Source: Rhizobiaceae bacterium (lineage in GTDB: Bacteria; Pseudomonadota; Alphaproteobacteria; Rhizobiales; Rhizobiaceae). Taken from it: a DNA stretch of 19,128 nucleotides. Below the pieces are notes generated by a model that searched no databases, was not told the origin of the DNA, and worked only from the letters and a program-made list of their open reading frames with translations. A program made the translations under genes and the position numbers. Within the stretch, counting starts at the first letter, position 1. Each line of letters starts with the position of its first letter. Positions 15,150-19,128 of the stretch are shown here, in pieces. Where the stretch lies: positions 1 to 19,128 of the forward strand of contig JAKISV010000036.1 in the NCBI GenBank assembly GCA_021648425.1. Reading direction: 5' to 3'.

Positions 15150-16514
15150 TCAGGCTGCTATTTCTTTAACAACCTGATTTCGCCCATTGGATTTGGCCTG
15201 ATAGAGCGCTAAATCCGCCCTTTTCATCAGTTTTTTAGGCGTGTCGTCGCCATCCTGAAAAGTGGATACGCCCACTGAAACCGTAATCGGCAACTGTTTG
15301 GCACCATTGGCCACAATGAATGGATGGGCCGCAACCTCATTTCTCAGTCTCTCGGCAACCACCAGCGCAAGCGCCATATCTGTGTCAGGCATTGCCACAA
15401 CAAATTCCTCACCGCCATATCGGCAGGCAAGATCGATAGTGCGGATATTTTTGCGGATGCGCTCGGAAAATTCTCGAATAACCTCATCCCCAACATCATG
15501 CCCGTGCTCATCATTGACCAGTTTGAAACGATCAATATCGCAAATGATCAATGACATCGGCTTGCCAAGAGACTTAGCAGATTTCAGCATCTCTCCCAGA
15601 TGGCTGTCGAGGTATCGCCGGTTGTGAAGCCCGGTCAATCCATCCCGCACAGACAATTCAATCGATTCCTGTACAGATTCACCCAACAGCGTATTATAAT
15701 TTTTGCGCTTCACCTGGCTACGCACCCGCGCCAGTAATTCGTTGGGATCAATCGGGCGGCGAATATAATCGTTTACACCCAGATCCAGCGCACGAATAAC
15801 CCTGTCTTCATGTTCATGATCGGCTATTGCAAGAATGGGCAATAACCGGGTTCGCTCAAGCGAACGCAAATGCGAACAAAATCTCAACGGATCGTAACTC
15901 GAAAGTGACAACGAAACAATTACAGTATCAAAATCCTCTTCCGCAGCTTTGAACAAAGCCTCCTGTGCATCAGGCACCACACTAACACTATATTGACCCG
16001 CTAGCACTTTCACCACTTTTTCATATGAGGAAGGCCGTTCATCAACCACCAGTATTTTGGAATTTTTTTCAGAGCTTTTAAACAGATTCTCAAGTTCAAG
16101 CTCTTTGCCCGTCTGCGCGCGCAGACGCAATTCATCTGTCAGGGATTTCAGGCGAACAAGGCTTTTCACTCTGGTAATCAAGGTGAGATCATTAACCGGC
16201 TTGGTCAGAAAATCATCTGCCCCGCATTCAAGCCCTTTGACCCGGTCTTCAGGCAGATCGAGAGCGGTTACCATTACCACCGGTATAAAGGATGTTTTGG
16301 GGTCTTCTTTCAATTGTCTGCAAACTTCAAACCCGTCCATCTGCGGCATCATCACATCAAGAAGCACCAGGTCACAAAGACCTTTTTTGCATATCTCAAG
16401 CGCATCAGCACCATTACTGGCGGTCAAAACCTGAAAATATTCCGCCATTAAACGAGCTTCAAGAAGCTTCACGTTGGCTGCAATGTCATCTACGACTAGG
16501 ATACGCGCGGTCAT
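15150..16514 (-). CDS. pleD: Response regulator diguanylate cyclase PleD
   Basis: A 454-residue cytosolic and polar enzyme that makes cyclic di-GMP from two GTP when phosphorylated. Receiver domain 1 (about 1-120) has D9-D10 and the phospho-acceptor D53 in L-L-D-V-M-M-P-Q-M-D-G-F-E-V. Receiver domain 2 (about 150-275) has Ser/Leu in place of the acceptor Asp (V-S-L-S-L-S) and serves as a dimerisation adaptor, as in Caulobacter PleD. The cyclase domain (about 290-450) has GGEEF at 367-371 and the inhibitory I-site R-T-I-D at 358-361, five residues before it. The start is ATG 16514 (M-T-A-R-I-L-V-V-D-D), 31 bp downstream of divK; a GTG at 16556 would overlap divK and add a non-homologous leader. 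It forms the classic divK-pleD operon. Confidence 0.97.
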   Translation of the reverse strand: MTARILVVDDIAANVKLLEARLMAEYFQVLTASNGADALEICKKGLCDLVLLDVMMPQMDGFEVCRQLKEDPKTSFIPVVMVTALDLPEDRVKGLECGADDFLTKPVNDLTLITRVKSLVRLKSLTDELRLRAQTGKELELENLFKSSEKNSKILVVDERPSSYEKVVKVLAGQYSVSVVPDAQEALFKAAEEDFDTVIVSLSLSSYDPLRFCSHLRSLERTRLLPILAIADHEHEDRVIRALDLGVNDYIRRPIDPNELLARVRSQVKRKNYNTLLGESVQESIELSVRDGLTGLHNRRYLDSHLGEMLKSAKSLGKPMSLIICDIDRFKLVNDEHGHDVGDEVIREFSERIRKNIRTIDLACRYGGEEFVVAMPDTDMALALVVAERLRNEVAAHPFIVANGAKQLPITVSVGVSTFQDGDDTPKKLMKRADLALYQAKSNGRNQVVKEIAA

Positions 16515-16545
16515 GGGACCCAATTCCGTTACAGTTGGTACAAAT

Positions 16546-16917
16546 CTACAAATCACCCAGATAGGTTTTTACAGTTTCAATAAACCCGTTGATTGAAATC
16601 GGCTTGGAAATATAGGCTTCACACCCCCCCTGCCGAATACGTTCTTCATCCCCCTTCATGGCAAACGCGGTCACCGCGATCACTGGTATTTTATGCAATT
16701 CATCATCTTCTTTCAGCCATTTGGTAACCTCTAGCCCTGATACTTCGGGCAGTTGAATATCCATCAATATCAAGTCCGGCTTGTGTGCTCTTGCCAGCTC
16801 AAGCGCCTTCATCCCATCATCGGTTTTGATGGTTTTATAACCATTGGCTTCCAACAGATCGTTGAACAGTTTCATATTGAGTTCGTTGTCCTCAACAATC
16901 ATAACAGTCTTGCTCAT
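16546..16917 (-). CDS. divK: Single-domain response regulator DivK
   Basis: A 123-residue stand-alone receiver that relays cell-cycle and polarity signals; in Caulobacter it is phosphorylated by DivJ, dephosphorylated by PleC, and acts through DivL and CckA on CtrA. The sequence is nearly the Caulobacter one: acidic E9-D10, phospho-acceptor D53 in L-I-L-M-D-I-Q-L-P-E-V-S-G, T-K-W-L-K-E-D-D, A-V-T-A-F-A-M-K-G-D-E-E-R-I and Y-I-S-K-P-I-S. The ATG at 16917 is chosen for its match to the family; an upstream start at 16950 would add 11 unrelated residues. GGAG lies upstream on the minus strand. It is the first gene of the divK-pleD operon and divergent from the DUF3572 gene. Confidence 0.97.
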   Translation of the reverse strand: MSKTVMIVEDNELNMKLFNDLLEANGYKTIKTDDGMKALELARAHKPDLILMDIQLPEVSGLEVTKWLKEDDELHKIPVIAVTAFAMKGDEERIRQGGCEAYISKPISINGFIETVKTYLGDL

Positions 16918-16937
16918 AATGCCTGCTCCCCACCACA

Positions 16938-17032
16938 ATGGCCTGTTCAACGGACAAAATTGGCCGAATTGGATTGCTCTATCAGGATTTTTACGCCAAA
17001 TTCATTGACGAATGACAAACAAAATGGCCAAT
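16938..17032. promoter_or_regulatory. Divergent divK/DUF3572 spacer with repeated GGCC-centred motifs
   Basis: The spacer between the two divergent starts contains ACAATGGCC (to 16943), ACAAAATTGGCCGAAT (16955-16970) and ACAAAATGGCCAATAAT (17018-17034). ATTGGCC (16959-16965) and GGCCAAT (17026-17032) also form an inverted pair. These could be sites for a shared regulator. I saw no full CtrA-type TTAA-N7-TTAA site here. Low confidence. Confidence 0.25.
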
Positions 17033-17089
17033 AATTGTAAATTTTTAAATAAAATGCCAACTCAACTCAACAATCGGAAGTTCGATTTG

Positions 17090-17389
17090 ATGATGACGCG
17101 CCAAAGTGCTGAAATAATTGCAGTAAAAGGCCTGCAATACCTCGCCGGAGATAGTGAACAACTATCGCGGTTTTTGGCCCTGAGTGGCTGTGAACCCCAT
17201 GAATTAAGGCAAAACGCCAATTCTCCGGAGTTTTTAGCCGGTGTCCTGGAGTTTTTCATGGGAAATGAACCAACCCTGCTGGCTTTTTGCGCTGATCACT
17301 CGATAGCCCCCGATGACATAGGCAAGGCCCAGCAATGCCTTGGCGGCGAAAGCGGATTTAAACCTGGGCATGAAAATGGTGAGCTGTGA
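17090..17389 (+). CDS. DUF3572 family protein
   Basis: A 99-residue protein of the alphaproteobacterial DUF3572 family, function unknown. The family pattern is clear: A-x-x-x-L-x-x-L-A-G-D near 10-22, L-S-R-F-L-A-L-S-G (about 27-35), P-E-F-L-A-G-V-L-E-F-F (about 48-58), E-P-T-L-L-A-F (about 62-68) and a closing helix. No signal, membrane segment or catalytic motif is seen. ATG 17090 is chosen because GGAAG (17076-17080) lies 9 nt upstream; in-frame ATGs at 17093, 17054, 17024 and 17012 are alternatives. It overlaps dinB by 4 nt (GTGA) and often sits with divK and dinB, so a DNA-repair link is conceivable but unproven. Confidence 0.85.
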   Translation: MMTRQSAEIIAVKGLQYLAGDSEQLSRFLALSGCEPHELRQNANSPEFLAGVLEFFMGNEPTLLAFCADHSIAPDDIGKAQQCLGGESGFKPGHENGEL

Positions 17390-18720
17390 ATTCGTCGCAA
17401 ATAACCCAGGTTGAAGAAATTTCGATATGCCGCGATTGCGCAAAACAGTTTGAACAAAAACACAGTCGCTGCCCCGATTGTGGCAGCCCTCGCATGCTTG
17501 CCCACGAAGAACTGGCTGATCTTTCCATTGCCCATATCGATTGCGATGCATTTTTTGCCGCAATAGAAAAGCGTGACAATCCTGATTTAGCTGGCAGGCC
17601 TGTAATAATTGGTGGCGGAGTGCGCTCAGTTGTTGCAACTTGCTGCTATATTGCCCGTCAAAGCGGAATTCATTCAGCTATGCCTGCACTAAGAGCTAAA
17701 AAACTATGCCCAGATGCAGTTTTTATTAGGCCTAACATGGAAAAATATGTTGCAGCGAGCAAACAAATAATGGCGCTCATGCAAGAATTAACACCGTTGG
17801 TTGAGCCTGTTTCAGTTGATGAAGCATTTTTAGATTTAAGTGGTACAAAATCATTGCACAAAGCTTGTGCCGCTGAAGTTTTGGCAAAAATAGCTCTAAA
17901 AATTGAAAAGCAAGTCGGGATTAGCGTTTCCATTGGCCTAAGTTATAATAAGTTCTTAGCAAAAATGGCCTCTGATATTAACAAACCTCGTGGTTTTAGC
18001 ATCATTGGCAAAGAAGAAGTTTTGAGTTTTTTACAGCCGCTATCAATTAGTAAGATTTTTGGAGTTGGCAAAGTCTTTGCACAAAAGCTCAACAAAGATG
18101 GCTTTCAAACTATTGGGGATTTACAAAAACACCCAAGCAATAATCTAATGTTACGCTATGGTGATATGGGAGCTAGTTTAAGTAAGCTATCTCACGGGAT
18201 AGATAATAGAAAAGTAGAGATTACTAGAAAAAGGAAATCTGTAGGTTCTGAGAGGACTTTCCCTAAGGACATTGCTGATTTTGATATATTATCAACCAAA
18301 TTGTTTGAACTTTGCGAGAATGTCTCATTTTCCTTAAAACAGAAAAACCTAACTGGTGACACTATTACGCTTAAATTAAAGAGCTCTAATTTTGAATCGC
18401 GAACACGAGCAAAACAGATAATATTACCTACCCAACTAGCGCATATTATTTTTGAGATTGCGCAAAACATATTAGCAAAAGAAGTAGATGGAACTAATTT
18501 CAGACTTATTGGCATTGCTATTTCTGGTTTGCAAAAAGGAATAGGCATTGATCCTGTTGATCTTATAGATCCAAAAATCGCTAGAAAAGTGGCCGCAGAA
18601 AGAGCTGTGGACAGTTTGCGAGATAAATTTGGAAAACAGGCTGTTGTTTTAGGTAGGCTCTATCATCATGATAATAAATCAGATAGTGTTATTGAACAAG
18701 ATAAGGAGCGAGAAAAATGA
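17386..18720 (+). CDS. dinB: DNA polymerase IV with N-terminal zinc ribbon; mosaic composition
   Basis: A 444-residue Y-family translesion polymerase. It begins at GTG 17386, overlapping the DUF3572 stop as GTGA. A zinc-ribbon extension (C15, C18, C29, C32), known in alphaproteobacterial DinB, precedes the palm. Catalytic residues are D52 and D54 (I-D-C-D-A-F-F), with F57 at the steric-gate position, and D145-E146 in S-V-D-E-A-F-L-D. The palm/finger, thumb (helix-hairpin F-G-V-G) and little-finger domains all seem complete. The first 250-300 bp share the window's GC content (43-62% per sampled line), but from about 17,650-17,700 onward it falls to 32-40%, with AGA/AGG, TTA and ATA codons rare upstream. 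The frame and family match continue across the break. Recombination with a low-GC relative or a chimeric assembly would both explain it. Confidence 0.93.
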   Translation: MNSSQITQVEEISICRDCAKQFEQKHSRCPDCGSPRMLAHEELADLSIAHIDCDAFFAAIEKRDNPDLAGRPVIIGGGVRSVVATCCYIARQSGIHSAMPALRAKKLCPDAVFIRPNMEKYVAASKQIMALMQELTPLVEPVSVDEAFLDLSGTKSLHKACAAEVLAKIALKIEKQVGISVSIGLSYNKFLAKMASDINKPRGFSIIGKEEVLSFLQPLSISKIFGVGKVFAQKLNKDGFQTIGDLQKHPSNNLMLRYGDMGASLSKLSHGIDNRKVEITRKRKSVGSERTFPKDIADFDILSTKLFELCENVSFSLKQKNLTGDTITLKLKSSNFESRTRAKQIILPTQLAHIIFEIAQNILAKEVDGTNFRLIGIAISGLQKGIGIDPVDLIDPKIARKVAAERAVDSLRDKFGKQAVVLGRLYHHDNKSDSVIEQDKEREK

Positions 18721-19128
18721 GCAAAAAAAGACAGAGTGCAAAAGATAGGCTTATGATGCTTGGCTATGAGTTAGCAAAACCTAGCGCTCCTGCGGCTAGC
18801 TATCTGCCAATATCAAAATCTGCAAATTTAATATTTGTCTCGGGGCAATTATCAGCAAATGAAAAAGGAATTATTGGCGGGGTTTTGGGCAAAGATATGA
18901 ATATTGAACAAGGGCAAGTTGCTGCTCGCCATTGTGCTCTATCTATCCTATCTCAAATTGCTTTTTCAGCTGGTGTTGAACTTGATGACATTAAGCAAAT
19001 AGTAAAAATCACTGTTTTAGTTTGCTCTACCCCTCTATTTCAAGATCATCACTTAGTCGCAAATGGCGCTTCTGATCTTTTAGCAACAGTGCTTGGCGAG
19101 AATGGAAAACATGCAAGCGCAGCATTTG
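18717..19128 (+). CDS. RidA/YjgF family protein, cut by the window end
   Basis: At least 137 codons, continuing beyond the window. ATG 18717 overlaps the dinB stop (ATGA) and has a strong AAGGAG (18703-18708) 8 nt upstream. The family (enamine/imine deaminases and relatives) is recognised from P-A-A-S-Y-L-P, L-I-F-V-S-G-Q-L-S, G-x-L-G-K-D-M-N-I-E-Q-G-Q-V-A-A-R, I-V-K-I-T-V-L-V, and N-G-A-S-D-L-L near the cut end. It resembles the longer YjgF-like proteins found in alphaproteobacteria rather than the classic 128-residue RidA with its catalytic Arg, so deaminase activity is uncertain. Its base composition is low-GC like the second part of dinB, so both may have arrived together. Confidence 0.85.
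   Translation, partial: MSKKRQSAKDRLMMLGYELAKPSAPAASYLPISKSANLIFVSGQLSANEKGIIGGVLGKDMNIEQGQVAARHCALSILSQIAFSAGVELDDIKQIVKITVLVCSTPLFQDHHLVANGASDLLATVLGENGKHASAAF

Noticed and set aside
15700..16060. Damage to the second PleD receiver domain because the phospho-acceptor Asp is missing
   Set aside because: Loss of this Asp is normal in PleD, where the second receiver is a dimerisation adaptor.
17640..17720. Frameshift or gene fusion in dinB
   Set aside because: The frame is continuous and the DinB motifs stay in the right order and spacing; only base composition changes.

Overview
The window looks like a chromosomal segment of an alphaproteobacterium, most like the Hyphomicrobiales (Rhizobiales) and relatives. 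The core gene order pyrB - pyrC-like - plsY - dprA - topA - rnr - DUF983 - Nudix - rpmG, followed by a divergent divK-pleD pair, DUF3572 and dinB, is a housekeeping neighbourhood I recognise from that group. DivK and PleD match their Caulobacter counterparts closely, including Asp53 in each. GC content is about 50-55% over most of the window by hand count of sample lines. No rRNA, tRNA, CRISPR array or transposase was seen.

Layout. (1) 1-740: AT-rich start with a two-copy 20-bp tandem repeat, then a small secreted methionine-rich protein with its own terminator. (2) 740-3491, minus strand: a membrane fatty acid desaturase, and upstream of it an AidB-type acyl-CoA dehydrogenase. (3) 3598-7732, plus strand: pyrB, an overlapping dihydroorotase-like gene that has lost its metal ligands, plsY and dprA. 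(4) 7733-8332: an AT-rich islet with a small unknown minus-strand gene and a 58-bp imperfect palindrome upstream of topA. (5) 8333-14463: topA, rnr, DUF983 and Nudix genes, tightly packed and probably co-transcribed. (6) rpmG with a textbook terminator, then about 360 bp without a gene that contains a strong hairpin (11-bp perfect outer stem), possibly an unannotated RNA. (7) divK and pleD on the minus strand, for cell-cycle and cyclic-di-GMP control. (8) DUF3572, dinB and a partial ridA-type gene, linked by 4-nt stop/start overlaps.

How the genes fit together: pyrB and the pyrC-like gene probably encode one aspartate transcarbamoylase complex, in which the second protein is structural. plsY starts phospholipid synthesis. 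dprA, topA and dinB act on DNA. rnr and rpmG belong to RNA turnover and translation. divK-pleD set cell polarity and cyclic-di-GMP.

The points most worth a second look are the ligand-less dihydroorotase, the composition break inside dinB at about 17.65 kb (about 50% GC falling to about 37%, by transfer or assembly chimera), the rpmG-pleD hairpin region, the palindrome upstream of topA, and the missing ATG of dprA. I did not find a convincing new multi-gene defence or mobile system here.
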